From positions 528,502 to 592,501 of the forward strand of contig NZ_CP129407.1 of NCBI RefSeq assembly GCF_030436115.1: a stretch of DNA of 64,000 bases, given 5' to 3'. Positions 9,116-18,694 of the stretch are shown here, one piece after another; position 1 is the first letter of the stretch, and each line of letters begins with the position of its first letter. This DNA comes from Borrelia sp. P9F1 (GTDB taxonomy: Bacteria; Spirochaetota; Spirochaetia; Borreliales; Borreliaceae). Made by a program: the position numbers and the translations under genes. The notes beneath the pieces are model-generated. The model was not told the DNA's origin. It ran no database searches and was given only the letters and a program-made list of their open reading frames with translations.

Positions 9116-11013
9116 GACCCCTTATCCTCGTCAACAACTTCGTAATCAGCCTCTTTGCCTTCACTACCTGTATTGTTTTGAGCATTGCCTTGACTTGATG
9201 CACTGGCCTGAGCGTCCTTATACATTACCTCAGCTATTTTATATGAAGCTTGCTGAAGCTCTTCTGTTTTTGATTTAATTAACGCTACATCAGATCCTTC
9301 TAATGCTTCTTTAAGCTCTTTAATTTTATCTTCAATAGCTTGCTTGTCTTGACTTGTAATTTTATCTCCATGTTCTTTAAGAGATTTTTCTGTTTGATAA
9401 ATTAAGGAATTTCCAGTATTTTTTGCTTCTATGTCTTCTTTTAGCCTTTTATCCTCCTCAGCATGAGCTTCCGCATCCTTTACCATTTTCTCAATTTCTG
9501 CTTCAGATAAGCCCGATGAGGATTCAATTCTAATTTTTTGTTCTTTTCCAGTTCCCATATCTTTAGCAGAAACATGAACTATCCCATTAGCGTCAATGTC
9601 AAAACTAACTTCAATTTGTGGAACTCCCCTAGGCGCTGCTGGTATGCCGTCAAGAATGAAATTGCCAAGCACTCTGTTCTGAGCTGCCATCTCACGCTCT
9701 CCTTGTAGAACTTTAATATCTACGGAAGTTTGATTGTCAGCTGCTGTTGAGAAGACCTGGCTCTTCTTTGTAGGAATTGTGGTATTTCTCTCAATTAATT
9801 TTGTCATGACTCCACCCAGAGTTTCAATTCCTAAAGAAAGAGGAGTAACGTCAAGTAGAACCATATCTTTAGTTTCACCTGTTAAAATTCCACCTTGAAT
9901 AGCAGCTCCTATTGCAACAGCTTCATCAGGGTTTACCCCCTTGTTTGGTTCTTGACCAAATATCTCCTTTACAATTTTTTGAATAGCCGGTATCCTTGTA
10001 GACCCTCCAACCAGTATCACTTCATTTATGTCAGAAGCCTTAAGTCCGGCATCTTTGATAGCCTTAAGACAGGGCTCTTTTGTTTTTTGAACTAAGTGAT
10101 CTACCATCTGTTCAAATTTTGCCCTTGTTAAAGTGTATTGTAAGTGCTTAGGGCCGTTTGCATCTGCTGTTATGAATGGAAGATTTATTGATGCTTCTTG
10201 TGCACCAGAGAGTTCTATCTTTGCCTTCTCAGACGCTTCTTTAAGTCTTTGAAGTGCCATCTTATCATTTGAAAGATCGATAGCACTGTCCTTTTTAAAC
10301 TCTGTAATTAAGTGTTTAATGATTTCATCATCAAAGTTATCCCCTCCAAGATGAGTATCACCATTTGTTGATTTAACTTCAAAAACACCATCTCCAAGTT
10401 CAAGTATTGAGATATCAAAAGTACCCCCACCAAGGTCATAAACGGCTACTATTTCTTCATGTTTTTTCTCAATCCCATAAGCAAGAGCTGCAGCTGTAGG
10501 TTCATTAACAATTCTCTTAACATCAAGCCCTGCAATTTTGCCGGCATCCTTTGTTGCCTGTCTTTGTGCATCATTAAAATAAGCAGGCACGGTAATTACG
10601 GCCTCAGTAACGGTTTCTCCTAAATAAGCTTCGGCTGTTTCTTTCATTTTTGTAAGAGTTGCAGCTGATATTTCCGGAGGTGACATCTGCTTCTTTATGT
10701 TAGAAATGTTTACACGAGCATCTCCATTTTGACCCTTTTCTACCTTATAAGGGACCATCTTGATTTCACTCGCAACCTCTTCAAACCTTCTTCCCATGAA
10801 TCTTTTTATTGAATATATTGTATTTTCGGGATTTGTAACCATTTGGTTCTTTGCAACCTGTCCCACAAGTCTTTCGCCCTTGTTTGTGTAAGCTACAATT
10901 GATGGTGTTGTTCTTCCTCCTTCTGAGTTCTGTATCACGACAGGTTTTCCGTGTTCCATTATAGCAACACATGAATTTGTTGTTCCCAAGTCAATTCCTA
11001 TGATTTTTCCCAT
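9112..11013 (-). CDS. dnaK: Chaperone DnaK (Hsp70)
   Basis: ATP-driven chaperone for nascent and stress-unfolded proteins. 633 residues from the ATG at 11013, which is preceded by AGGAGG; this beats an upstream in-frame start at 11058 that would run into grpE. The nucleotide-binding domain shows [29 protein letters not shown] and the late [14 protein letters not shown]. The linker and substrate-binding domain begin near [14 protein letters not shown]. The helical lid ends with [10 protein letters not shown], the usual acidic tail. It lies between grpE (25 bases upstream) and dnaJ (4-base overlap). Confidence 0.98.
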   Translation of the reverse strand: MGKIIGIDLGTTNSCVAIMEHGKPVVIQNSEGGRTTPSIVAYTNKGERLVGQVAKNQMVTNPENTIYSIKRFMGRRFEEVASEIKMVPYKVEKGQNGDARVNISNIKKQMSPPEISAATLTKMKETAEAYLGETVTEAVITVPAYFNDAQRQATKDAGKIAGLDVKRIVNEPTAAALAYGIEKKHEEIVAVYDLGGGTFDISILELGDGVFEVKSTNGDTHLGGDNFDDEIIKHLITEFKKDSAIDLSNDKMALQRLKEASEKAKIELSGAQEASINLPFITADANGPKHLQYTLTRAKFEQMVDHLVQKTKEPCLKAIKDAGLKASDINEVILVGGSTRIPAIQKIVKEIFGQEPNKGVNPDEAVAIGAAIQGGILTGETKDMVLLDVTPLSLGIETLGGVMTKLIERNTTIPTKKSQVFSTAADNQTSVDIKVLQGEREMAAQNRVLGNFILDGIPAAPRGVPQIEVSFDIDANGIVHVSAKDMGTGKEQKIRIESSSGLSEAEIEKMVKDAEAHAEEDKRLKEDIEAKNTGNSLIYQTEKSLKEHGDKITSQDKQAIEDKIKELKEALEGSDVALIKSKTEELQQASYKIAEVMYKDAQASASSQGNAQNNTGSEGKEADYEVVDEDKGS

Positions 11014-11038
11014 ATATAACCTCCTTTTATTTTTAACG

Positions 11039-11587
11039 TTAGTTTTTGCTTTGTGCAACTTTAACTTTCGCAGTTCTTAACACACGATTATTGTAGCAGT
11101 ACCCCTTCTGGTACACTTCTACTATTTCTGGAACTTTAAGCTCTTCTCGTTCTTCTATGCTCAGTGCTTCATGTTGACTTGGATCAAAAATGTCACCAAG
11201 GTTTCCAAATTTCTTTAAGTTATATTTTTTGTCAAAACTAGAGAGTATTTCGCTTTCAATCATACTAATGCCTGAGAGTAAAGTATCAAAATCCTTTGAT
11301 TTTTTTGACGAATCTATCGCTCTTTCTAGGTTGTCAAGAAAATTGACTATGTCTTTCATTATGTTTTCATTTGCAAATTTAACGAAATTATCCTTATCTT
11401 TTTCAAGTCTTTTTCTGAAATTTTCAAACTCTGCTTGCTTTCTTAAATACAAATCTTTCATATTTGAAATTTCATTTTCTAGTTCAGCGATTTTCTTCCC
11501 CATAACGAAGCCGTCTTTCTTTGGGAGTGTATCACGTTTCTGATCTTGAGTCTTCTCAGTTTCTTCATCTTTATTCTTTTCTTCCAT
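11039..11587 (-). CDS. grpE: Nucleotide exchange factor GrpE
   Basis: Exchanges ADP for ATP on DnaK. 182 residues: an acidic, disordered N terminus, a long coiled coil around residues 25-85 ([30 protein letters not shown]) and a C-terminal beta wing with FDPSQHEAL and [15 protein letters not shown], the family signature. ATG at 11587 with GGAGGC eight bases upstream. First gene of the leftward heat-shock operon. No CIRCE element (TTAGCACTC-N9-GAGTGCTAA) is present upstream, so HrcA control is not supported. Confidence 0.96.
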   Translation of the reverse strand: MEEKNKDEETEKTQDQKRDTLPKKDGFVMGKKIAELENEISNMKDLYLRKQAEFENFRKRLEKDKDNFVKFANENIMKDIVNFLDNLERAIDSSKKSKDFDTLLSGISMIESEILSSFDKKYNLKKFGNLGDIFDPSQHEALSIEEREELKVPEIVEVYQKGYCYNNRVLRTAKVKVAQSKN

Positions 11588-11608
11588 GTTAGCCTCCTTC
11601 CGTAAAGC

Positions 11609-11637
11609 ATTTTATCTTTAAAGAAAATGTTTTACAA
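11609..11637 (-). promoter_or_regulatory. Sigma-70-like promoter of the grpE-dnaK-dnaJ-rlmB operon
   Basis: On the minus strand, TTGTAA (11632-11637) and TAAAAT (11609-11614) are separated by exactly 17 bases, ending about 20 bases before the grpE start codon. No other operator-like repeat was seen. Confidence 0.65.
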
Positions 11638-11701
11638 ATTTTTTTTTGAAAGAATTTGTTAGGAATTTGACTCATTTTGATTGTATTTGAGAGAATGAAT
11701 T

Positions 11702-11730
11702 TTGACTATTCAATTGTGTTAGTATAATAT
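11702..11730 (+). promoter_or_regulatory. Promoter of the thiol peroxidase gene
   Basis: TTGACT at 11702-11707 is followed after 17 bases by TAATAT (11725-11730); TATAAT in the same cluster at 11723-11728 would give a 15-base spacer. It faces away from the grpE promoter, about 65 bases away. The 5' untranslated region would be ~110 bases and is very T-rich. Confidence 0.6.
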
Positions 11731-11848
11731 TTACACAGATTTTGAAATTGGGGAATTTTTATGTGTATTTTTTTGTCAAAAAATATTTATTTCTTTATTG
11801 TTTAAAAGCGGTTTTTATGGGTTTTCTGAGTGTCTTTGGAGGATTTAT

Positions 11849-12331
11849 ATGAGTATTTATGATTTTAGAGTAAGACTTGCATCTGGGCCTGAGATTTCTA
11901 TCTCAGATTATATGCGCAAGGTGCTACTAATTGTCAACGTGGCAAGTAATTGTAGTTATACAAATCAATATCAAGATCTTGAAATGCTTTACAGAATATA
12001 TAGAAGGAGAGGCCTTTTCATATTAGGGTTTCCTTGTAATCAGTTCGGTTTGCAGGAACCTGGGGCAAATGAGGAGATTTTAAGGTTTTGTCAGACGATT
12101 TATAATGTTTCATTTCCTATTTTTTCTAAAATTGAGGTTAATGGTGAAAATGCTCACCCTTTGTATAAGTATTTAACAGAAAAGTCTCCTCAAAAGTTTA
12201 AAGGAGATATTCGTTGGAATTTTACTAAGTTTTTAGTAAACAGAGGAGGAGAGATAGTGGATAGATATGATTCTAGGATTACTCCAATGAGTATTAAGGG
12301 TAGGATTGAAAGATTATTAAATTTGAGATAG
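11849..12331 (+). CDS. Glutathione-peroxidase-family thiol peroxidase (cysteine type)
   Basis: Reduces hydrogen peroxide or lipid hydroperoxides with an active-site thiol. 160 residues, standard for bacterial members. The peroxidatic cysteine is C35 in VNVASNCSYTNQYQ. The second motif, GFPCNQFGLQEPG, supplies the active-site Gln and a candidate resolving Cys, and RWNFTKFLVNR carries the conserved Trp and Asn. The active-site codon is TGT, so this is not a selenoprotein. ATG at 11849 has TTGGAGG seven bases upstream. Many bacterial members use thioredoxin rather than glutathione, which fits trxB in this window (inference). As I recall, Lyme Borrelia lack a recognised member of this family, so presence here may mark another Borrelia lineage. 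Confidence 0.93.
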   Translation: MSIYDFRVRLASGPEISISDYMRKVLLIVNVASNCSYTNQYQDLEMLYRIYRRRGLFILGFPCNQFGLQEPGANEEILRFCQTIYNVSFPIFSKIEVNGENAHPLYKYLTEKSPQKFKGDIRWNFTKFLVNRGGEIVDRYDSRITPMSIKGRIERLLNLR

Positions 12332-12373
12332 TGCTTGTTGTAATTTTTTCTGTTATTGCGTATGATCTAGCTT

Positions 12374-13921
12374 GTGAGGTTATGCATAGCGCAGATAAAG
12401 CACAGGGTTAATAGGCTTGAGGAGACGTTCAATGAATTTAAAAGAATGTGTGAATATGCCTTACGGATCGGTGTTGACGTTTTAGTTTTTCCTTTTATGT
12501 ATGTTGGCCATGAATACGAAAGTTTGGTAAATAGGCCAGAATTTTTAGAATCAAATCGTGATTATCTTGATTTTGTAAAGTGTCAAGTTGACGCTGGGCT
12601 GTGTGTCGTGTTTGGCCATTGTGATTTTTGTGAAGGGAAGATAGTAAACTGTGTGTCTGTGGTAAGCGGTCATGATTTTATTTTAACAACTAGAGAAGTT
12701 AATGTTCCAGTTTTATTTAAATATAAGGGGCAGAGTATTGCCATCTTGAATTTTGAGGATGATTTTTTATCTAGAGAGTTTAGAGATGAGGATAGGGCTT
12801 GTTTGAAAGAATCTCAGTATCTCTTAATTCCGGCAAAATCTTGTTTTACTAGGGAGAAAAACAATCTAAGACTTTCTTTTTTTCAAAGATTAGCTATTGA
12901 AGATAATATAGAAGTTGCTTATGCTAATTCATATGGTTTACATGATTCCATTGTATTTGATGGCCTGAGCTTTTTTATTAATAAACACGGCAAGTTAGTT
13001 CAAGCTAAGGAGTTTGAAGAAGATATTTTATTAAATGAGGGATTTGGTTCCTTGGAGGTTGACTCTCATTTTGTAATGCTTGACAGAGTTATCTCAGCTT
13101 TAGTAAGTGCCTTAAGGGAATATGTTTGTCTTGCTGGATTTAATAGAGTTCACTTGGGTATTTCGGGAGGCATTGATTCTGCTATTGTTGCCTATCTTGC
13201 GTGTGTTGCTTTGAGTAGTGATAGAGTTACTGGTATTTCTATGCCTAGTAGATTTTCGTCTTATGGGTCTATTGCTGATGCAAAGGAGCTAGCCAGGGGG
13301 TTGGGATTTGAGCTGATTGACATGCCTATTGAGACCGTGTTTTCGGCCACTTTAGAATTTTTTAATGAATATTTTAATACTGGGGGGATTACTGAGGAGA
13401 ATTTGCAGTCAAGGATTAGGGGTCTCTTTTTAATGTCTTATAGCAATTCAAATCATTCTTTGCTCCTAAATACAGGTAATAAGAGTGAAATTGCTGTTGG
13501 TTATTACACTCTCTATGGTGACTCTTGTGGGGCGATCGCTTTGATTGGGGATTTGTTTAAAGGTGATGTTTATGAGCTTGCAAGACATATTAATGTAAAA
13601 GAAGGTAGGAATGTTATCCCTACTAGTATCATTTTAAAAGAACCTTCTGCTGAGTTAAGGCTTGATCAAAAGGATAGCGATTCTCTTCCTAGGTATGAGA
13701 TTCTTGATGAGATTTTAAATAGATATTTGATTAAAAATGAAACTTTGGATTTGTTGTATAAATCTTTTGGAAAAGAATTGGTAGCAAAAGTCTTAGATCT
13801 TTACTCTGGTAGTGAGTATAAAAGGAGACAGAATGCTATGTTAGTTAAAGTTTCTAATAAGACTTTTGGTAGCGATATTTCTCTTCCTATTTTAAGGGCT
13901 GAATTAGCTATAGATGAATAA
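12374..13921 (+). CDS. nadE: NAD synthetase with an eroded glutaminase domain
   Basis: Final step of NAD synthesis: amidates nicotinate adenine dinucleotide using ATP. 515 residues in two parts. Residues ~1-235 are a nitrilase-fold glutaminase, but its catalytic residues look lost: the PE glutamate is Phe (VLVFPFMYVG, F41) and the CED cysteine is Phe (ILNFEDDF, F127). The region that normally holds the catalytic Lys reads TTREVNVPVLF and lacks an obvious equivalent. Residues ~236-515 are an intact synthetase with the PP-loop LGISGGIDSA, TGNKSEIAVGYYTLYGD and PSAELRLDQKDSDSLP. The enzyme is therefore probably ammonia-dependent. GTG start at 12374. The next gene overlaps it by 8 bases (ATGAATAA). 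Confidence 0.92.
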   Translation: MRLCIAQIKHRVNRLEETFNEFKRMCEYALRIGVDVLVFPFMYVGHEYESLVNRPEFLESNRDYLDFVKCQVDAGLCVVFGHCDFCEGKIVNCVSVVSGHDFILTTREVNVPVLFKYKGQSIAILNFEDDFLSREFRDEDRACLKESQYLLIPAKSCFTREKNNLRLSFFQRLAIEDNIEVAYANSYGLHDSIVFDGLSFFINKHGKLVQAKEFEEDILLNEGFGSLEVDSHFVMLDRVISALVSALREYVCLAGFNRVHLGISGGIDSAIVAYLACVALSSDRVTGISMPSRFSSYGSIADAKELARGLGFELIDMPIETVFSATLEFFNEYFNTGGITEENLQSRIRGLFLMSYSNSNHSLLLNTGNKSEIAVGYYTLYGDSCGAIALIGDLFKGDVYELARHINVKEGRNVIPTSIILKEPSAELRLDQKDSDSLPRYEILDEILNRYLIKNETLDLLYKSFGKELVAKVLDLYSGSEYKRRQNAMLVKVSNKTFGSDISLPILRAELAIDE

Positions 13922-15491
13922 TGCTAATATTGTTGGTATATTAAACGAATTTAATTTAAAGTTAGAAAATATTTTTTTGCTGATCAATACTTATTCCTAT
14001 GAGCTTTATAAAGAAACTCCTAGATATTTTTATGGGGATATTACAAATTATCTTGAGTTAACTCTAGAAGTATCTAATAAATTTAAAGAAGAGCTTGAAG
14101 CTTCTGAGGGATTAAGAATAGGTAAATTTCTTATTAAAAGCGTTAGATGTGATTTAGTTTCTTACTTGTATTTATCTTTAGAGTTAATAGATAATTCTAT
14201 GAATTATGGGGAGGTTAAAGACGCTGGGTTTGCTTTTTTAAAGGCTATTTCTTTCAAGATTTCGTCAATAGTATCTTACGTGGAGATTGAACTTGAGAGG
14301 TTAATCCTCTCTTCTATTCATACAAAGCAAGTTGTAAATAAAGATAGGCATAAAATATTAATTTTTTCTGGGGATAAGCCTTACAAGAAGGAACTTACGA
14401 AGTATTTCATGTTGAAATACGATGTTATATCCATAGATGCTGTTGATGCTTTTAATCGGATACTTTGTAGTGATTTTTATGATCTAATTATTCTTGATTT
14501 TTTATCAGACCGAGATATGTCGATAATTTTGAATTTACTTAGAGGAATTAAAAAAAATAGCCTTTATGAGAAAATTCCAGTTATTATTGTTTCTAATATA
14601 ACTAGAAAAGATATCGTTACAATTTTTGTTGAAGAGAGAGTGGATGATTATTTTTTAAAAAGTTTAGATTTGTTAGTTCTGGAGGCTAGGGTAAGCGGAT
14701 TTATTGAAAAGGAAAAGAGCATAGAGCAGGGACAGAAATATCTAGATCTCATACTTAAGAGTAGAGAATGTCTTGAGAGTGAATTACTTGAGGCTAGGAA
14801 CTATGTTGAAAGCTTATTACCTAATAAATTGCAAAATGAGTTTTTTAGTACCAATTGGATTTTTATACCCTCAGAGAGAATTGGAGGTGATTTTTTTAAT
14901 TATTATTTTGTTAGTGATGATGAATTAGTAATCTATTTAATAGACATTTCAGGTCATGGGGTAGGTTCTACACTTTTATCTTTAAGTGTTGCAAGTGTTA
15001 TTAATTCTTATGTTATGAATAATGATGCTATTAATCCTTCCAAGGTTTTAGGATATGTTAATAGTTATTTTGTCAAATTTAAAAGTGATATGTTTATTAC
15101 ATTATGGTATGGGGTTTTGAATGTCAAGACAAGACATCTGAGATTTGCAGCAGCAGGGGCCCCTCCCGCTATTGTTATAACCTATGGGGATAATTTTTGT
15201 CTCCATGCAAAGGGGATGATTCTTGGAATTGAGGAGGTATATTCTTGTCAAGAGAGTGAAGTTTTATTAAATAAAAATTCGCATCTCTTACTTTTCAGTG
15301 ATGGTGTTTACGAGATTGAGAATAAGAAAAATTTAATAATGTCTATTGATGATTTTTATGGAGTAATTAAAGAAAATACGAATCATTTAGATGACTTTAT
15401 TTTAATGAGCATTTATAGGAGTATGTTAGACCTATCCAAATACAACAAATTTAGAGATGATTTTTCCGTTCTAGAGTTTATTATTAACTAA
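13914..15491 (+). CDS. RsbU-like PP2C phosphatase with receiver-like domain
   Basis: 525 residues, probably cytoplasmic. Residues ~1-140 are an unrecognised helical region. Residues ~145-265 look like a response-regulator receiver: the phospho-acceptor Asp is in LIILDFLSDRD and a late Lys is in DYFLKSLDLLV, but the usual early acidic pair is only SGDK. A short coiled coil leads into a SpoIIE/RsbU PP2C domain at ~295-525 whose metal ligands are all present: RIGGDFFNYY, IDISGHGVGS, LLFSDGVYEIE and KFRDDFSVLEF. Such phosphatases usually dephosphorylate a STAS-domain protein; a STAS gene lies at 61105 (link is inference). The start overlaps nadE, so they are co-translated. Confidence 0.85.
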   Translation: MNNANIVGILNEFNLKLENIFLLINTYSYELYKETPRYFYGDITNYLELTLEVSNKFKEELEASEGLRIGKFLIKSVRCDLVSYLYLSLELIDNSMNYGEVKDAGFAFLKAISFKISSIVSYVEIELERLILSSIHTKQVVNKDRHKILIFSGDKPYKKELTKYFMLKYDVISIDAVDAFNRILCSDFYDLIILDFLSDRDMSIILNLLRGIKKNSLYEKIPVIIVSNITRKDIVTIFVEERVDDYFLKSLDLLVLEARVSGFIEKEKSIEQGQKYLDLILKSRECLESELLEARNYVESLLPNKLQNEFFSTNWIFIPSERIGGDFFNYYFVSDDELVIYLIDISGHGVGSTLLSLSVASVINSYVMNNDAINPSKVLGYVNSYFVKFKSDMFITLWYGVLNVKTRHLRFAAAGAPPAIVITYGDNFCLHAKGMILGIEEVYSCQESEVLLNKNSHLLLFSDGVYEIENKKNLIMSIDDFYGVIKENTNHLDDFILMSIYRSMLDLSKYNKFRDDFSVLEFIIN

Positions 15492-15549
15492 CAGAGGCCC
15501 TTGAATGAAGAAAGGTTGTTAACCAAGTGCTTAAACCATAAGTACAATT

Positions 15550-16002
15550 CTATTTTTTTTTAATCTCTCGGGTTTTTCCTTGATTTCTGGATTGTTTGTC
15601 TTTATTTGTGTTCGATCCGGTAAGGGATTTTAGTAGTTTATTCAGCGTCCAAGTAGAAAACTTTATATAAAGTATTTTGAAAGGATTTTTTGTATTCCTA
15701 AGTAACACCCGCAGGGATTCCAGATTCATTACAGTTACTATCTCTCTTAAAATTTTTGGAAGATTATTAAAAACTTTAGAACCGACCTTATGTCCTTCCA
15801 TGATGAAGTTCTGGAGCGTTGTTTGGTCTTTTTTTTGTAATCTCCTCATGTACAATTTTAATATTCTCTCTTGTGTTCTCATTATTTCTGAATTTATTTG
15901 TTCCTGTTTTTTTGATATTTTTTTGTTCGGTTCAATCATAGGCTTTCTAGGAAGAGATTTGTATGGATTTGTACCCGGGATATGATTTTTTGTAATTTTC
16001 AT
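15550..16002 (-). CDS. Small basic protein, unknown function
   Basis: 150 residues, strongly Lys/Arg-rich, with no signal peptide or membrane helix. The first ~35 residues look disordered (KNHIPGTNPYKSLPRKPMIE), the middle is helical (MRTQERILKLYMRRLQKKDQ) and the tail ends in a Lys-rich stretch. I do not recognise the family. ATG at 16002 is preceded by GGGAG about eight bases upstream, supporting real expression. It stands alone, convergent with the phosphatase gene and divergent from the next rightward gene. Confidence 0.7.
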   Translation of the reverse strand: MKITKNHIPGTNPYKSLPRKPMIEPNKKISKKQEQINSEIMRTQERILKLYMRRLQKKDQTTLQNFIMEGHKVGSKVFNNLPKILREIVTVMNLESLRVLLRNTKNPFKILYIKFSTWTLNKLLKSLTGSNTNKDKQSRNQGKTREIKKK

Positions 16003-16113
16003 CTACACGCGCTCCCATTTAAATAAACTAGGTTCCAACTAATTTTATTAAGTTTTTTGCTTTTATACAACTGACATTGATATTTTGATTCTTTACTAAT
16101 AGAATCTAGTGGT

Positions 16114-17922
16114 ATGAAGAAATATTTGAGGGTAAGTTTTTTAAATTTATTAATTGGTGTGGTTGTTTTATTTTTGATCATATTTGTTCAATTTAGGGAT
16201 TTGAGCTTGAATGTTTTTTTATTAAAAGATTTAAAATTTTTGATTAATAATAAGGTTGAGGATAGTAAATATGCCCTAGATAGTCTTACTCTCATCATAA
16301 GGGGGATGAGGATAAATCTATCTAAAGAGAATCCTCTTATTATTCCTGACAGTGGTCTCTATCTTAATCCCGTTTCATATAAACTACAGAATAATGAGAT
16401 CTATGTCTATTTTGAGAATAATATTTTCCTATTATTTTCGTTTGACTCAGAGGATGGTTTCAGTATTAGTTCAAATCTTTCTAGAAAATTAATACTAACT
16501 TATGCAATTGAAAGTGGTTATAAAATTTTTTTTGATGAAAATGTTTTAATTAGGGGAAAGGATTACTATTTTAAAATCCTTCTTGGGGAAAATACACAAA
16601 TTAATGAGAGAGAAATTCTGATTAGCCCTCAAGAAATTTTTAAGATTGAAAATTTGATTAAAGAAATTGAAAAGCCCAAAGAGCTTATACTTAAGGAAGA
16701 ATCTGAAAGTGTTTCTTTAGATATAAATTCTCCTGATGTTTACGGAGCAATTAAGGAGGTAGAGAAAGGAATTTTTGACTCGGCAATAGTTAGGTTTCAA
16801 GATAAAGCGTATAATGCATGGAGTAGTGAGTCTGTTTTTAATGTTAATCAGGGTGGATGGCTTAAGGGCAATGTATATTCTTTTGATGAGGGTATATTTG
16901 TTTATCTTTTAGCAGAATCTTTAACAAGACCAGATCGTGAAGATATTTTTTTAAAGCTTGAGTCTTTAATGAATCTTAATGAACATAATCTGACATATTT
17001 AAGTTCAAGTTATTATGTTAATGAAGAAAAGCTAGATAAGTTTTTCAGCTATTTATCTGTCAATAGGACTTTTATTAATTCTCTTGAGTCGGATAAGCTT
17101 TTAGGGTATTTAAAAGAAGATTCTTCTCTTTTGGAGAAGATTTTTTTATCTGAGAATACTTTTCTTTTTAATGAAGCATTAAATATTTTAAAGAAGCCAG
17201 AAGTAATACTGAGCTTCGATTTTAATGTAGTACAAGCATACAATATACTGTCTAATTACATTGTGTTTTTGAAATTGAATAATGACAGTTTTGTTGTTGG
17301 GAAATTAAAAGACGAATTAGCTAATTTTATAGCTAATTTATTTCTTGTGTCTGGCAATGGTAGGGTTTATATTCCTAGCGATAAGAATAAGTTATCTTGG
17401 GATTTTGAGTACACATTAAAAATAGCCGGATTACTTAAAAGATTGGCACATGCAATAGGAGATGATTTAGTATTGGGACTTTCCTTTAACGCCATCTATC
17501 ATGCCTTGATGAGTAAGGAGGCTGATCAGATTCCTTATGAAGCTTATTATGCAGATATTGTAGACAACGATTATCTTCCGAAGTTTACCTTGATCCCAAG
17601 TATGGGAATTGGGAATTGGATATATGGTGCTTCAAAAATTTCAAATTACAATATATCTGACGTTAGTTATTCTCTTGATTTCAATCGTAGCTTAAATTCT
17701 CCTGGATATTTTTTCTTTAAGGGTATTTCAAATCCCACTTTGGTTAGGTTTAGAGGTATTAATTGGTATACTGATTCTCAATTTTACATATACTCTGATG
17801 GATGGAGATATTATCCTAGTAATAAGATGTTGGTTTTAAAAGTAACTCCAAAAAAGAACGAAGATACGAATATTTTGTTAAGATTTGATGATATTAAAAT
17901 GGTTAGAAATATTGATGAATAA
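16114..17922 (+). CDS. Membrane-anchored or exported protein, unknown function
   Basis: 602 residues. One N-terminal hydrophobic helix (FLNLLIGVVVLFLIIFVQF, residues ~9-27) is preceded by Lys/Arg, giving a signal anchor with the bulk outside the cytoplasm. The rest alternates short beta-rich and helical segments. The C-terminal ~150 residues contain many aromatic and Asn residues (GIGNWIYGASKISNYNIS, GWRYYPSNKML), suggesting a beta-sandwich or carbohydrate-binding-like fold, but I recognise no family. The upstream ribosome site is weak. coaX begins inside its last codons (ATGAATAA overlap), so it is co-transcribed with CoA synthesis. Confidence 0.8.
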   Translation: MKKYLRVSFLNLLIGVVVLFLIIFVQFRDLSLNVFLLKDLKFLINNKVEDSKYALDSLTLIIRGMRINLSKENPLIIPDSGLYLNPVSYKLQNNEIYVYFENNIFLLFSFDSEDGFSISSNLSRKLILTYAIESGYKIFFDENVLIRGKDYYFKILLGENTQINEREILISPQEIFKIENLIKEIEKPKELILKEESESVSLDINSPDVYGAIKEVEKGIFDSAIVRFQDKAYNAWSSESVFNVNQGGWLKGNVYSFDEGIFVYLLAESLTRPDREDIFLKLESLMNLNEHNLTYLSSSYYVNEEKLDKFFSYLSVNRTFINSLESDKLLGYLKEDSSLLEKIFLSENTFLFNEALNILKKPEVILSFDFNVVQAYNILSNYIVFLKLNNDSFVVGKLKDELANFIANLFLVSGNGRVYIPSDKNKLSWDFEYTLKIAGLLKRLAHAIGDDLVLGLSFNAIYHALMSKEADQIPYEAYYADIVDNDYLPKFTLIPSMGIGNWIYGASKISNYNISDVSYSLDFNRSLNSPGYFFFKGISNPTLVRFRGINWYTDSQFYIYSDGWRYYPSNKMLVLKVTPKKNEDTNILLRFDDIKMVRNIDE

Positions 17923-18694
17923 TTTTGTTGATAAGGTTCAGTTAATAATCGATGTTGGTAATACAAGTATTTCTTTTGCTTCGTATAGTCGGAGTGAAAT
18001 GCAGATATTTTGTAGGCTTGAGACGAGGCATGATTTAAGTTTTAATGAGATTTATGAATTTCTCAACTTGAGATTTGGTAAGAAGATCGATCAGGTATTT
18101 GTAAGTAGTGTTGTGCCGATTATTGATAAAGTGCTCATAAGCGTTGTTAGTTCTCTTTATAAAGTGACACCTTTGTTTATCAAATTTGATTTGAATTACG
18201 ATTTAAGCTTTAATCCGTATGTGGGTAATCGGTTTTTGTTAGGATCGGATGTTTTTGCAAATCTTATTGGAGCTATTGAGCTTTATAATCTTGATAATGC
18301 TTTAGTTGTGGATCTTGGAACGGCTTGCACTGTCTTTGCTATTAGTAGGGAAGATGGGATACTAGGGGGTCTTATTAACGGAGGGCCTTTCACAAACTTT
18401 AATGCATTAATTGAGAATGCATATCTTTTAAAAGACCATGCACTTACAACGCCAAAAGAATTGTTAGGGATTTCAACAATTTCTAGTGTCAATAGTGGAG
18501 TCATTTATCAGTATAAGTATTTAATAGAGGGAGTTTATTATGATCTTGTTAAGAAATATGAGAGGGAATTTAATTTGATAATTACAGGAGGTAATTCTCA
18601 TTTAGTTTTACCTTTATTAAGCATAAATTTTGTATTCAATCTGTATTTAACCCTTGAAGGAATTAGGATTTTGGGAAATTCCTTTAAGGGCTAA
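17915..18694 (+). CDS. coaX: Type III pantothenate kinase
   Basis: Phosphorylates pantothenate, the first committed step of CoA synthesis; coaE, the last step, is at 40 kb. 259 residues from the ATG at 17915, which overlaps the previous stop by 8 bases. ASKHA-fold landmarks: IIDVGNTSISFASY (phosphate 1), LVVDLGTACTVFAI (phosphate 2 region), the GGLINGGPFTNFNAL region and IITGGNSHLVLPLL (adenosine). In type III kinases the catalytic Asp and GADR-like substrate loop precede the second motif; here the loop reads LLGSDVFANLIGA, so the usual GADR Arg is not conserved in place. Confidence 0.92.
   Translation: MNNFVDKVQLIIDVGNTSISFASYSRSEMQIFCRLETRHDLSFNEIYEFLNLRFGKKIDQVFVSSVVPIIDKVLISVVSSLYKVTPLFIKFDLNYDLSFNPYVGNRFLLGSDVFANLIGAIELYNLDNALVVDLGTACTVFAISREDGILGGLINGGPFTNFNALIENAYLLKDHALTTPKELLGISTISSVNSGVIYQYKYLIEGVYYDLVKKYEREFNLIITGGNSHLVLPLLSINFVFNLYLTLEGIRILGNSFKG

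Noticed and set aside
9895-10095. 66-codon plus-strand frame inside dnaK
   Set aside because: Antisense shadow of the highly conserved Hsp70 substrate region.
11588-11701. Possible CIRCE/HrcA operator upstream of grpE
   Set aside because: No TTAGCACTC/GAGTGCTAA pair present; only a sigma-70-like promoter.
11849-12331. Possible selenocysteine in the peroxidase
   Set aside because: The active-site codon is TGT (Cys) and no in-frame TGA or SECIS-like stem was noted.
15677-15985. 102-codon plus-strand frame opposite the small basic protein gene
   Set aside because: Hydrophobic shadow of a Lys-rich gene; the minus-strand gene has the better ribosome site.
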